NCBI GenBank assembly: GCA_964627935.1
Contig: CAZVLB010000002.1
Span: forward strand, 124,001 to 188,000
Direction: 5' to 3'
DNA length: 64,000 nucleotides
Source: JAABVY01 sp964627935
GTDB taxonomy: Bacteria; Zixibacteria; MSB-5A5; JAABVY01
The translations under genes were made by a program, and so were the position numbers. The notes under the pieces are model-generated. The model ran no database searches. It was not told the origin of the DNA and was given only the letters and a program-made list of their open reading frames with translations. The stretch's first letter is position 1, and the number at the start of each line of letters is the position of its first letter. Shown piece by piece: positions 51,491 through 60,182 of this stretch.

Positions 51491-52407
51491 TTGAATAAAG
51501 CCTCCACAAAATCGCTCCTGGAGAATTCATCCAGATCATCCATCTGCTCGCCAAGTCCCACGAACTTAACCGGGACATCGAATTGGTCGGCAATCGCGAC
51601 AACGATCCCGCCCTTGGCGGTGCCGTCCAGTTTGGTCAATACCAGACCGGTAAGTTCGAGAGCTTCATCGAAGACCTTAACCTGCCTGACACCATTCTGG
51701 CCTGTGGTGGCATCGATAACCAGAAGCGTTTCATGGGGTGCGCCGGGATGAGCTTTATTGACAACCCTTTTGATCTTCTTGAGCTCTTCGAGCAAATTTG
51801 TCTTTGTATGGAGTCGTCCGGCAGTATCGATAATGACCACATCCGCTCCACGGCTTTTGGCCGCCTTTACCGCATCAAATGCCACCGCTGCAGAATCTCC
51901 GCCGGGTGCTGATTTGATAATTTCGCTGTTTGCTCTCTGCGACCAGATTTCAAGCTGTTCGACTGCGGCGGCGCGGAATGTGTCGCATGCCGCCAGTACT
52001 ACCCGCTTGCCCTGATCGCCGAAATACTTGGCCAGTTTGCCGATTGTGGTAGTTTTGCCGGTGCCGTTGACACCCACGATCATGATCACGAATGGTTTTT
52101 GCGCTATATCGAAAAAGCTTTCGCGGTGGCCGTTTTCGGAGAAGACCTTTTCGATCTGGCTCTTAAGCAGTCCGAGGATCTGCTCCTCCCCTTCCGGTTT
52201 TTGCTCGCGGTTGGCTTCCTCCAGCCCATCCAGGATCTTTTGTGTGGTGGAAACACCGACATCGGATTTGATCAGGATTTCCTCGATCTCCTCCAGGAAC
52301 TCATCATCTATTTTTTTATGCAATCCGATGGCCGAACGGATTTTGCCGAACATATCCTCTTTGGTTTTATTGAGACCCTTGACCAGTCTCTTAAACGAGA
52401 ATTTCAT
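51487..52407 (-). CDS. ftsY: signal recognition particle receptor FtsY
   Basis: 306 residues: the NG GTPase without the long acidic A domain. N domain helices come first (FGKIRSAIGLHKKIDDEFLEEIEEILIKSDVG). The G domain follows with the P loop GVNGTGKTTTIGKL, DTFRAAAVEQL, the DTAGRLHTK motif and TKLDGTAKGG. It delivers ribosome-nascent-chain complexes to the Sec translocon. Directly abuts smc. Confidence 0.97.
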   Translation of the reverse strand: MKFSFKRLVKGLNKTKEDMFGKIRSAIGLHKKIDDEFLEEIEEILIKSDVGVSTTQKILDGLEEANREQKPEGEEQILGLLKSQIEKVFSENGHRESFFDIAQKPFVIMIVGVNGTGKTTTIGKLAKYFGDQGKRVVLAACDTFRAAAVEQLEIWSQRANSEIIKSAPGGDSAAVAFDAVKAAKSRGADVVIIDTAGRLHTKTNLLEELKKIKRVVNKAHPGAPHETLLVIDATTGQNGVRQVKVFDEALELTGLVLTKLDGTAKGGIVVAIADQFDVPVKFVGLGEQMDDLDEFSRSDFVEALFK

Positions 52408-55400
52408 TTACTTGACCTCAACTTCCTGTTCGGCTTCCGTTTTCTGTTCAGTTTCAATGGATTGCTCTTCTGTTTGTTCCGCTTCAGGTTCGGTCTCTTC
52501 CTCGCCGAAATCAGAACCGGATTCCATATTGGCGGCACGTTTCAGATCAACTGAGACGATCTGCGAGACGCCCGGACGGGACATGGTAATGCCGTAGAGC
52601 ATATCCGCCTGTTCCATGGTAAGTTTGTTGTGTGTGATAATTATGAATTGAGTATTATCGGTAAATCTTTTTATCAGTTTCAGGAAGCGGCCGATATTGG
52701 CGTCATCCAGCGGAGCATCGACCTCATCGAGAATACAGAATGGCGACGGTTTGACCATGTAGAATGAGAATAACAGCGAGGTGGCGGTCAGCGCCCTTTC
52801 GCCGCCGGATAGCTGATGGATCGAGAGCAGGCGTTTTCCACGCGGACGGGCCGAAATGTGTATCGCGGCCTCCAGCGGATCGACATTTTCCTCCAGCTTC
52901 AAATTGGCCTCGCCGCCCTCAAACAATTCGCAGAAAACATCCTGGAAATTCTTGCGCACCACTTCGAATGTCTCCAGGAATTTCTTGCGGGCGGTGCTGT
53001 TGATACGTGAGATAGTCGTCTTGAGGTCTTCCTTGGCCTTATTCAAATCATCGATCTGCGCTTTCAGGAATTCGTCACGCGACCTGGTCTGCTCGTATTC
53101 ATCCAGTGCCAGCAGGTTGACCGGACCAAGTGAATCGAGACGGTTGCGAAGTTTCTCGAGTTCCTCTTCGCGTTCCGAGCGGGTCTGATCATCGAGGCGA
53201 ATCACACGCGACTGTGAAGAGAGATCGAAGTCATAGCGTTCCAGTGTGTCATTGGCAAGAGTCTCCCTTTGTGAGGACAATGAACTGCTTTTCATGTTTA
53301 TCTCATGGGATTTCTCCGAAAACTCCTCCGATTTATTGCGCAGTTCCTTCAGGGCGCGGTCATGTGAGTTGATCTTATCCTGTACCTCTGCCAGTTCACC
53401 CTCGGCTTCTATCAGTACCTGTGAGGATTTTTCCTTTACCTCGAATGCGCTGTTGAGCTGGTCCTCATGTTCTTTTATATCCCGCTGTACCTCGGCCGCG
53501 GTAACTGTGAAATCATTGATCAGGGTCTCTTTTTCCTGCAATGAGTTTTCGATATCCTGCTTCAATTCTGTAAGGCGGCGGTAATTATTTTCAGCGGTCG
53601 ATAATGATGATTCTGCGCCCAGGAGTTTCATTTTCAGGTTAGATAATTCGCGCGAATAATCATCCTTCTCCTGCACCGCCCTGTCGTATTTTTGCTTCAG
53701 TTCTTTCGATGCGCTCTCTGCATCGGCCAGGTTTTGTCGCCTTTTATTGAGCTTATGGCTCAGGTTGGATTTTTCCGAATCCAGTTCACTTATTCTCTTT
53801 TCCAGTTCATCCCGGGACTTGCGCCTTTCATCGAGCTGAACCTCGAGCGCATTCAGTTTTAACTCGGCCTGCGATAACTCGGCATTGACCGAAGCCATCT
53901 GCTCTTTCAGGCCTGTCAGTGTTTCAGATATCCTGCCCGATTCATCTTCGATTTCTTTCTGAAGCTGAGAATTGTTTTCAATTTCCTGCACTGTTTCCGA
54001 GATACGGCTTTCGAGGGATTTACGTTGTTGTGATAATTCATCGAAGCGGGCTTTGCGTCCGACCAGCATAATTTCCTCTGTACCTCCGATTGCCAGGGTC
54101 TTGCGGAAATCGAGCATCTCGCCCTCGGGAGTCACCATGTCAAATCCCTGCAAGCCCTGCTCATCGAAGATGTTTTTGCTGATCAGAATATCTTTGAAAA
54201 GATAATTGACCAGTTCACCGTAGCGATCGTCGGCTTTGACGAACTGCGACAACTGTCCGATTATATTTTCATTGTGCGGGAAGGTGACATCGGGATCTTC
54301 AGGTGAAGGAATATTCTCGAGTATAATCAGGCCGAACCGTCCCAGCTTGTTTTCACGGGCATACGCCAGCACATCGCGGGCGGTCCGCGAATTGTCTACC
54401 ACGAAGTAGTTGGACAGTTCCCCCAGTACTGTCTGTACCGCGGCAGTATAATCCTCATGCGGGTTGATGATATTGGCGACCGTATCAATAATGCCGGGGA
54501 ATTGATCCTTGATCTTGCCGACCTGTGCCGCGCCGGAGGTGTAGCCCTCATACTGATGTATCACCTTACCGGTCATTTCCAGTTCGGCGTTGAGCTGATG
54601 ATACTCGGAATTCAGATTCTCGTGCCGGGACTTGAGTTCCTGCAGATTCGCTTTAAGCTCTTCATGACGCCGGCTTAGTTCATCGCGGTGTCCTATTGTA
54701 TCATCGATTTCTGTTTGCAGTTTTTCTTTGCGGGACTGAAGTTCGTCCCTTGCCGCCGTTATCTGTTCATATTCCGCCTGCGCAGATTCTATTGATGTTT
54801 TCAGTTCCTCGATTTTTTCGAGGCTGCCTGAATATTTGAGGTCGAGAGTTATCTGGCTTTCCTGGTTTTGATTAAGCTCTCTTCCCAGGATTTTGATTCT
54901 TTCCTGGATTTCTTCATATTCCCTGGATGAACCCTGCGCGGCATGAATCAGGTCATCGAGTTTCTTTTCTCCATTTTCGACCGACTCTTTTAACTCATTG
55001 ACCTCGATCCTGTACTTGCCCTCACTCTCGGCACACCCGATGATTTCGATCTCGAGGCCATCGCGACGAGATTCAAGGGACTTGATTTCTTCGATTGTAA
55101 GCGCATGCCTGTTCTTCAGGTTCTCAGACTTCTCCTGGAGGACCGAGATCTCTTTTTCGAGTTGATGCAGTCTGTCGGTCAGGGCGGATAGATTCTGACG
55201 CTTGGTTCTTATATCATTCTCTTTTTCTGTGGAGGCCAGCTTTATCTCTTCACGTTCCAGTTCGTGAACCTTTATCTGCGAACGAACCTGATCCAGCTCG
55301 CCATTAACCTGACCAAGTTGTTCACGAAGCTGAGATGTTTTCTCCTCGATTTTCAGCCAGCGGTCGATTGCCAGTTCCACTCCCAGCTTCTGGATTTCAT

Positions 55401-56058
55401 CATTCAATGTCTTATGGCGTTCCGCCTTGGAAACCTGCCTCTTGAGCGAGCTGGTCTGAGATGAAACCTCAGAGTAAAGATCTTCAAGTCGAACAAGGTC
55501 CGATTCGGTATTGTCCAGTTTCCTGAGAGCTTCTTTTTTGCGGATTTTATACTTGGTGATCCCGGCCGCTTCCTCGAAGAAATGACGCCTGTCCTCGGCC
55601 CGGTCGGAGAGGATGATATCGATCATGTCCTGTTCGATGACCGAGTATGTTCCCGAGGTCAGACCGGTATCATAGAACATCTCGGTGATATCTTTGCGCC
55701 GGCAGGGCACTTTGTTTATAAGAAATTCGGAATCGCCGGAACGATAGAGCCTGCGTGTGACAGTTACCTGATTGTAAGGCGTTGCCAGGACACCGCGATC
55801 ATTCTGAATCGTCAGGTTGACTTCAGCCATACCCAGCGGTTTGATGTCACGTGTGCCGGAGAAGATTACCTCTTCCAGCTTGCCGCCGCGCAGGATCGAC
55901 ATGCGTGTTTCGCCCAGCACCCAGCGGATGGCATCGAGGATATTCGTCTTACCGCAGCCATTGGGCCCGACAATACAGGATACCCCGGGTGAGAATTTCA
56001 GCCTGGTCTTTTCCGGAAATGATTTAAATCCTATCAGTTCTAATTTATCAAGATGCAT
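52408..56058 (-). CDS. smc: chromosome segregation protein SMC
   Basis: 1216 residues. The N-terminal ATPase half starts LDKLELIGFKSFPEKT with Walker A GPNGCGKTN. Long coiled coils flank a hinge (about 515-660, with GRFGLIILENIPSP and the glycine-rich GGTEEIMLVGRKARF end). The C-terminal half has the signature LSGGERALTATSLLFSFY and Walker B FCILDEVDAPLDD. An acidic tail (from about residue 1183, rich in Glu, Thr and Gln) extends past the ATPase head, an uncommon addition. It organises chromosome arms with ScpA and ScpB, which are not in the window. Confidence 0.97.
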   Translation of the reverse strand: MHLDKLELIGFKSFPEKTRLKFSPGVSCIVGPNGCGKTNILDAIRWVLGETRMSILRGGKLEEVIFSGTRDIKPLGMAEVNLTIQNDRGVLATPYNQVTVTRRLYRSGDSEFLINKVPCRRKDITEMFYDTGLTSGTYSVIEQDMIDIILSDRAEDRRHFFEEAAGITKYKIRKKEALRKLDNTESDLVRLEDLYSEVSSQTSSLKRQVSKAERHKTLNDEIQKLGVELAIDRWLKIEEKTSQLREQLGQVNGELDQVRSQIKVHELEREEIKLASTEKENDIRTKRQNLSALTDRLHQLEKEISVLQEKSENLKNRHALTIEEIKSLESRRDGLEIEIIGCAESEGKYRIEVNELKESVENGEKKLDDLIHAAQGSSREYEEIQERIKILGRELNQNQESQITLDLKYSGSLEKIEELKTSIESAQAEYEQITAARDELQSRKEKLQTEIDDTIGHRDELSRRHEELKANLQELKSRHENLNSEYHQLNAELEMTGKVIHQYEGYTSGAAQVGKIKDQFPGIIDTVANIINPHEDYTAAVQTVLGELSNYFVVDNSRTARDVLAYARENKLGRFGLIILENIPSPEDPDVTFPHNENIIGQLSQFVKADDRYGELVNYLFKDILISKNIFDEQGLQGFDMVTPEGEMLDFRKTLAIGGTEEIMLVGRKARFDELSQQRKSLESRISETVQEIENNSQLQKEIEDESGRISETLTGLKEQMASVNAELSQAELKLNALEVQLDERRKSRDELEKRISELDSEKSNLSHKLNKRRQNLADAESASKELKQKYDRAVQEKDDYSRELSNLKMKLLGAESSLSTAENNYRRLTELKQDIENSLQEKETLINDFTVTAAEVQRDIKEHEDQLNSAFEVKEKSSQVLIEAEGELAEVQDKINSHDRALKELRNKSEEFSEKSHEINMKSSSLSSQRETLANDTLERYDFDLSSQSRVIRLDDQTRSEREEELEKLRNRLDSLGPVNLLALDEYEQTRSRDEFLKAQIDDLNKAKEDLKTTISRINSTARKKFLETFEVVRKNFQDVFCELFEGGEANLKLEENVDPLEAAIHISARPRGKRLLSIHQLSGGERALTATSLLFSFYMVKPSPFCILDEVDAPLDDANIGRFLKLIKRFTDNTQFIIITHNKLTMEQADMLYGITMSRPGVSQIVSVDLKRAANMESGSDFGEEETEPEAEQTEEQSIETEQKTEAEQEVEVK

Positions 56059-56071
56059 GTGGTTCTACCTC

Positions 56072-56626
56072 TTAGTTCCTTATCCCGGTCTTGAAATTCT
56101 TCAGGACCTCCACGATTGATTTGAGAATAAGCTGTTCGCTCTGCAGGTAACTTGTTTTAATCTCCAGGTTGTATACCGGCGGCCCCCATACGCCATAATT
56201 GCCAATCCTGATCGGTATATCAGAAGTAGCCGCGAGAATGCCATTGAAATAATCTTTCTGAACGGATAAGTCAATTAAAATATCGCCCTCTAAAGCCTTA
56301 ACTTTTTTGGTGAATGCCTTGTCCGGGAGCCCGGCCCAGGTTATCTCCTGCATCCCGGCCGAAAGCTTGGATACCCGGTCCCCGAAACGCAGTCGGCCGA
56401 AATTGGTTTGCGGCCCTCCAACCATAAAAATCTCAGACTGTGAATATAGCTGCCTGATCTCATTTACTACCTTTTCGCCATTGATATTGCTCTCCGGCAC
56501 AGATGGAAACAGCAGCACAATTTTTGCCGCCGAACCGATATTGGTGCAAAGGCTGTACGCTGACTGTTCTATGTTTCTCACTACCCATTTAAATTTGAGC
56601 TTCTGTACCAGGGATTTGAAACCCAT
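56072..56626 (-). CDS. hypothetical protein, possibly DUF6913-like
   Basis: 184 residues, soluble, no signal peptide. The alternating pattern (AKIVLLFPSVPESNINGEKVVNEI, IFMVGGPQTNFGRL, GDILIDLSVQKDYFNGILAATSDIPIRIGNYGVWG) suggests a Rossmann or GT-B-like half-domain. It recalls small DUF6913-type proteins of Bacteroidetes-related lineages, but I cannot confirm this by eye. It lies between rodZ (1-bp overlap) and smc (13 bp). Confidence 0.65.
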   Translation of the reverse strand: MGFKSLVQKLKFKWVVRNIEQSAYSLCTNIGSAAKIVLLFPSVPESNINGEKVVNEIRQLYSQSEIFMVGGPQTNFGRLRFGDRVSKLSAGMQEITWAGLPDKAFTKKVKALEGDILIDLSVQKDYFNGILAATSDIPIRIGNYGVWGPPVYNLEIKTSYLQSEQLILKSIVEVLKNFKTGIRN

Positions 56627-57513
56627 TACTCGTTTTCCGTTTCCTGTACTGTGGTGTCGACGAACTTCACCCAGTTGTCGGGCTTGAAAATAATATCATT
56701 TTTGCCGGCCAGGCTGATGCTGTCGGTTTTTATCCTGAAACCATTGAGATAATAGCGCGTACCGTCCATACGTTCAGTGCTGACATACAGGCTTTCGGCC
56801 GCACTGACCTCCCAGACATTATTGGGATTGACCAGCTTGGTCATAGCCTCGCCATCAGCAACTATACTGATCGCCTGCTGGCTGACCGGATGTATGCTGA
56901 TTGTCATACTGTCATATTGAGCCAAAAAATTCCGCATACGAATCTGCGCCGAATCAACCACTGCTTGTTCCTGCGGCAGAGTGGTAACTTCTGCAACAGG
57001 TTCCTCGCTTTGAATGTCCTGCCTGCTGGACAGGACAACCACAACGATTAAAATAATAAAGGCAACAAATACCAGGATTCCGATCAGGATGAGCTGATTG
57101 AATGTACTGCTTTGCTCCTTCTCATCTTTGGATTGTGGCTGTTTTTCATGAATATCGACTACCGGCTTCAATGTCTGCGGCTTCTGTTCCAGCTTCTTTT
57201 TCTCTTTGGGCGGCTTTGCAGTTTTCGCCCTGGGCTGCTTCGGAGCCGGCTGCGCCTCTGTTTTTTCAAGATATTCAGCTATTTTATTATAGTCTATTTC
57301 AAGGGCTTCAGCATATGACTTGAGAAACAGGTTTAGGTAGGGTCCCTCGGGCAGTTCATCGAATTTATCTGCCTCGATCGCTTCCAGGTAGTCCTGCTTG
57401 ATGCGCGTACTTTCGGACAATTCATCCAGTCTGATTTCCTTGTCCTCACGGATCGATTTCAGGTATTTGCCCAGGCTCTTTTCTTCATCCGATGGATCAA
57501 GATCTATAAACAA
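56626..57513 (-). CDS. rodZ: RodZ-like cytoskeletal protein
   Basis: 295 residues. A cytoplasmic helix-turn-helix of the HTH_25 type (about 12-85, LGKYLKSIREDKEIRLDELS ... PYLNLFLKSYAEAL) is followed by a Lys/Pro-rich linker, one transmembrane helix (about 141-162, LILIGILVFVAFIILIVVVV) and a C-terminal DUF4115 beta domain. RodZ ties MreB filaments to the membrane and so controls cell shape. It starts 2 bp after maf. Confidence 0.88.
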   Translation of the reverse strand: MFIDLDPSDEEKSLGKYLKSIREDKEIRLDELSESTRIKQDYLEAIEADKFDELPEGPYLNLFLKSYAEALEIDYNKIAEYLEKTEAQPAPKQPRAKTAKPPKEKKKLEQKPQTLKPVVDIHEKQPQSKDEKEQSSTFNQLILIGILVFVAFIILIVVVVLSSRQDIQSEEPVAEVTTLPQEQAVVDSAQIRMRNFLAQYDSMTISIHPVSQQAISIVADGEAMTKLVNPNNVWEVSAAESLYVSTERMDGTRYYLNGFRIKTDSISLAGKNDIIFKPDNWVKFVDTTVQETENE

Positions 57514-57515
57514 AT

Positions 57516-58148
57516 TTAAACCTCGCTTTTCAGATTTTTCCAGAGCTTGAGAAACAGCCCGGCCGGAAATCCAATAATCGTATCCAGGTTGCCCTGATAG
57601 GATTCGACCAGTTCTCCCCCCTTGCCCTGTATGGCATAGGCACCTGCCTTGCCGAATGGTTCGCCACTGTCTATATAATCCTCGATCAGATCTTTATCAT
57701 ATTCCCGGAACCGAACACGGCTCTCATCATGGCCGTAAATCAATCTACCCGATTCACTGTCTTTCAGGGCCACCGATGTTATCACGCTGTGAGTCTTGCC
57801 GGCCAGCATTGACAGGATTTCATGGGCATGGCCCTTGTCGCGGGGCTTGTTGATTATCTCTTTGCCTAATACGACAATCGTATCCGACCCGATTATTATG
57901 CTGGAGTATGGCGGCTCCAATGATTTGGCCTTGCGTACGGCAAGCCGATCCGAATAATCATAGGGATTGCCGTTGCTGGAGATATTTTCATCAACATCGG
58001 GAGAAACCTTTTTAAAATCAATCCCCAGCATTTTCAGGATTTCAAAGCGCCGTGGAGAGTTCGAAGCAAGCACGAATTTCTGCGATCCGGCCTGTTTTGT
58101 CACTTCCTCAATGAAGTCAGTTTGATATGTCAGTTTATATTCACTCAT
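57516..58148 (-). CDS. maf: Maf family nucleoside-triphosphate pyrophosphatase
   Basis: 210 residues. The core starts KFVLASNSPRRFEILKMLGIDF, then VSPDVDEN, the SIIIGSDTIVVLGKEI segment and YAIQGKGGELVESYQGNLDTIIGFP. Maf proteins hydrolyse dTTP, UTP or modified nucleotides. About 22 N-terminal residues precede the conserved core; a later start is possible but no better ribosome site is obvious. It overlaps dtd by 4 bp. Confidence 0.94.
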   Translation of the reverse strand: MSEYKLTYQTDFIEEVTKQAGSQKFVLASNSPRRFEILKMLGIDFKKVSPDVDENISSNGNPYDYSDRLAVRKAKSLEPPYSSIIIGSDTIVVLGKEIINKPRDKGHAHEILSMLAGKTHSVITSVALKDSESGRLIYGHDESRVRFREYDKDLIEDYIDSGEPFGKAGAYAIQGKGGELVESYQGNLDTIIGFPAGLFLKLWKNLKSEV

Positions 58149-58588
58149 TCCCTGCTGTCCAGAATAATGGTTACCGGCCCCCAGTTTTTTATTTCGACCA
58201 TCATATGGGCACCGAATTCACCCTCGGCAACATTAACGCCCTCACTTTTAACGGCATGAACAAATTCCCGATAGAGTTGCTCTGCCTTTTCCGGTTCCAT
58301 TGCCTGAGAAAATGACGGTCTGTGGCCTTTTTTTGTGTCGGCCACAAGGGTGAACTGGGATACAGCCAGGATTTCATAGCCCAGATTCAGGCAGGAAAGA
58401 TTCATCCGGCCCCGCTGATCCTCAAAAATGCGCATATTCACGCATTTGTAGGCCATTTTGCGCGCATCAGCTTCGCTATCTCCATCAGCCGCGCCCAATA
58501 GAACAACCAGGCCCGGACCGATTTCGCCTGTAACCCTGTCATCAACTGTAACCCTTGCGTTTTTTACACGCTGCACAACCACTCTCAT
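58145..58588 (-). CDS. dtd: D-aminoacyl-tRNA deacylase
   Basis: 147 residues. MRVVVQRVKNARVTVDD, the SQFTL motif and the Gly-cisPro GPVTI near the C-terminus are all present; the residue before GPVT is Trp (NWGPVTI) where Asp is usual. It removes D-amino acids mischarged on tRNA. It appears to begin the operon; the -10 box of its promoter is so close to the ATG that the mRNA may be leaderless, and no ribosome site is seen. Confidence 0.95.
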   Translation of the reverse strand: MRVVVQRVKNARVTVDDRVTGEIGPGLVVLLGAADGDSEADARKMAYKCVNMRIFEDQRGRMNLSCLNLGYEILAVSQFTLVADTKKGHRPSFSQAMEPEKAEQLYREFVHAVKSEGVNVAEGEFGAHMMVEIKNWGPVTIILDSRE

Positions 58589-58597
58589 AACCAGTTA

Positions 58598-58626
58598 AAA
58601 TTAGAATGATGCAATGATTTTGTCAA
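58598..58626 (-). promoter_or_regulatory. promoter of the dtd-smc-ftsY operon
   Basis: Minus strand: perfect TTGACA, 17-bp spacer, TAATTT. The predicted start is at about 58591, only about 3 nt before the dtd ATG (58588). Confidence 0.78.
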
Positions 58627-58670
58627 CAAAAACCACGTGCCGACAAGAATTTAGAATGATACGATAATTT
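58601..58670. repeat. 20-bp direct repeat upstream of dtd
   Basis: TTAGAATGATGCAATGATTT (58601-58620) and TTAGAATGATACGATAATTT (58651-58670) share 17 of 20 bases. Their starts are exactly 50 bp apart, close to five helical turns. The first copy overlaps the promoter spacer and -10. Confidence 0.6.
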
Positions 58671-58708
58671 ATAGCTTTATACGGGCACAAATAATTTGCG
58701 TTTGTGAA

Positions 58709-60076
58709 TTAATTAGTTGTGGCAGAGGGGGTTTGCGGGGAACGGATCTCTTTTGTGCGATCAATCACCGCCGCGCCGACCGTATCGCCCCAGACATTCA
58801 CGGCCGTCCTGAATCTATCCAGGAGCCAATCGACAGCCAGGATCGAGGCAATACCCTCAATCGGCAGGTTCACCGCCTGCAACACTATGACCATGGTTAC
58901 CAGTCCTGCCTGCGGTATTCCGGCCGCACCTATAGCTGCCAGCGTGGCTGTGAGCACTACAATAACCTGTTGACCAAAACTCAGATCGACGCCGTAGAGC
59001 TGGGCAATAAATATAGCCGCAACTGCCTCATATAAAGCGGTGCCATCCATATTGATCGTGGCGCCAAGCGGAAGAACGAATGAGGCCGCCTTATTGCTGA
59101 CTTTATTGTTTTTTACTACAGAATCGATTGTGATCGGCAGAGTGGCTGATGATGATGCGGTTGAAAATGCTGTTGCCACTGCCTGGGTAACATTGTAACC
59201 GTACTTGAGAGGGTTACGTCGTCCCAGTACCTGCAGGATTATGGGCAGAACCACGAAAGCATGAATGCCCAGCCCGACCAGCACTGTCAGGGAATATTTA
59301 CCGACTTTCAGAAGCTCGATCCAGATCTGATTGGCCCCTCCCCTTGTCAGCGGTTCGGCCAGCTGATGATACAGGTCAGCGCTATGAACTGAATAAACCG
59401 AGATTATGCTCTTGATCGTTTCGAATTCCTGTGCCGATAACTGCGGCAATGACGTTTCCGCTATTTTGCCTGCCACCAGTCCGAACACCCCGATCGGCGC
59501 TATGTACATAATGATCTGAACCATCTTCATGATGACATCATTTAAACCATCGAACAGTTCGATAATCTGTTTGCCTTTTTTGCCGATTGTGGTCAAAACC
59601 GCGCCGAAGAACAGCGAGAATATTATCAGGGGCAGGATATCCGTTTCCACCATAGCCTGGAAAATATTGGTCGGGATCAGTTTCAGGAAAAATCCGAGTA
59701 CCGAAAATTCGCCAGCATCGGCAACAGGTTCACCGGTCGGTATGGTGACAGCCTGCAAATAACCGGGTTTGATCAGGTTGACGCAGATTATGCCTATGGT
59801 AACCGAGGCGAATGTTGTCAGGAGATAATAGGACACCGTCTTGCCGGCGGTGCCGCCCAGTTTGCGAATATCGCCCAAACCGGCAACTCCTGTGACCATG
59901 GAGGTGACAATGAGTGGAATTACTATCATCTTGAGAGAATTCAAAAACAACTGGCCGAAAAACGAGGCCCAGAGCATTTTTTCGCCCAGCAGGTAACCGA
60001 GAAAGCCACCCAGCATTATCCCAAGAAGTATTCCGATCAGGATGATGCGATTATGTTTTGAATCTGCGACGGCCAT
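58709..60076 (-). CDS. dicarboxylate/amino acid:cation symporter (DAACS/SLC1 family)
   Basis: 455 residues, about eight transmembrane helices and two re-entrant loops. Diagnostic motifs: FLNSLKMIVIPLIVTSMVTGVAGL near the start, the serine-rich AFSTASSSATLPIT (hairpin 1), and VLPLGATINMDGTALYEAVAAIFIAQ (TM7). PQAGLVTMVIVLQAV (hairpin 2) and VDWLLDRFRTAVNVWGD (TM8 with substrate Asp/Arg) are also present. It takes up glutamate, aspartate or C4-dicarboxylates with Na+ or H+. A monocistronic gene with its own promoter. Confidence 0.96.
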   Translation of the reverse strand: MAVADSKHNRIILIGILLGIMLGGFLGYLLGEKMLWASFFGQLFLNSLKMIVIPLIVTSMVTGVAGLGDIRKLGGTAGKTVSYYLLTTFASVTIGIICVNLIKPGYLQAVTIPTGEPVADAGEFSVLGFFLKLIPTNIFQAMVETDILPLIIFSLFFGAVLTTIGKKGKQIIELFDGLNDVIMKMVQIIMYIAPIGVFGLVAGKIAETSLPQLSAQEFETIKSIISVYSVHSADLYHQLAEPLTRGGANQIWIELLKVGKYSLTVLVGLGIHAFVVLPIILQVLGRRNPLKYGYNVTQAVATAFSTASSSATLPITIDSVVKNNKVSNKAASFVLPLGATINMDGTALYEAVAAIFIAQLYGVDLSFGQQVIVVLTATLAAIGAAGIPQAGLVTMVIVLQAVNLPIEGIASILAVDWLLDRFRTAVNVWGDTVGAAVIDRTKEIRSPQTPSATTN

Positions 60077-60084
60077 GATTCCGT

Positions 60085-60113
60085 ATGGTATAAAATTGAT
60101 GGAGTACGGTCAA
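60085..60113 (-). promoter_or_regulatory. promoter of the symporter gene
   Basis: Minus strand: TTGACC, 17-bp spacer, TACCAT. The -10 ends 8 nt before the ATG (60076), so the transcript is predicted to be leaderless or nearly so. Confidence 0.65.
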
Positions 60114-60132
60114 TGGCAAAGATATACAAATG

Positions 60133-60158
60133 AAAAAGCCCCATCATTAGATGGGGCT
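60133..60158 (-). terminator. terminator of lipoprotein gene 60183-61079
   Basis: Minus-strand stem AGCCCCATC/GATGGGGCT (60137-60145 and 60150-60158), loop of 4 nt, followed by TTTTT. The stem core GCCCCATC/GATGGGGC is the same as in the next terminator. Confidence 0.92.
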
Positions 60159-60182
60159 TAGTAAAACCAATATTGTCAAAGA

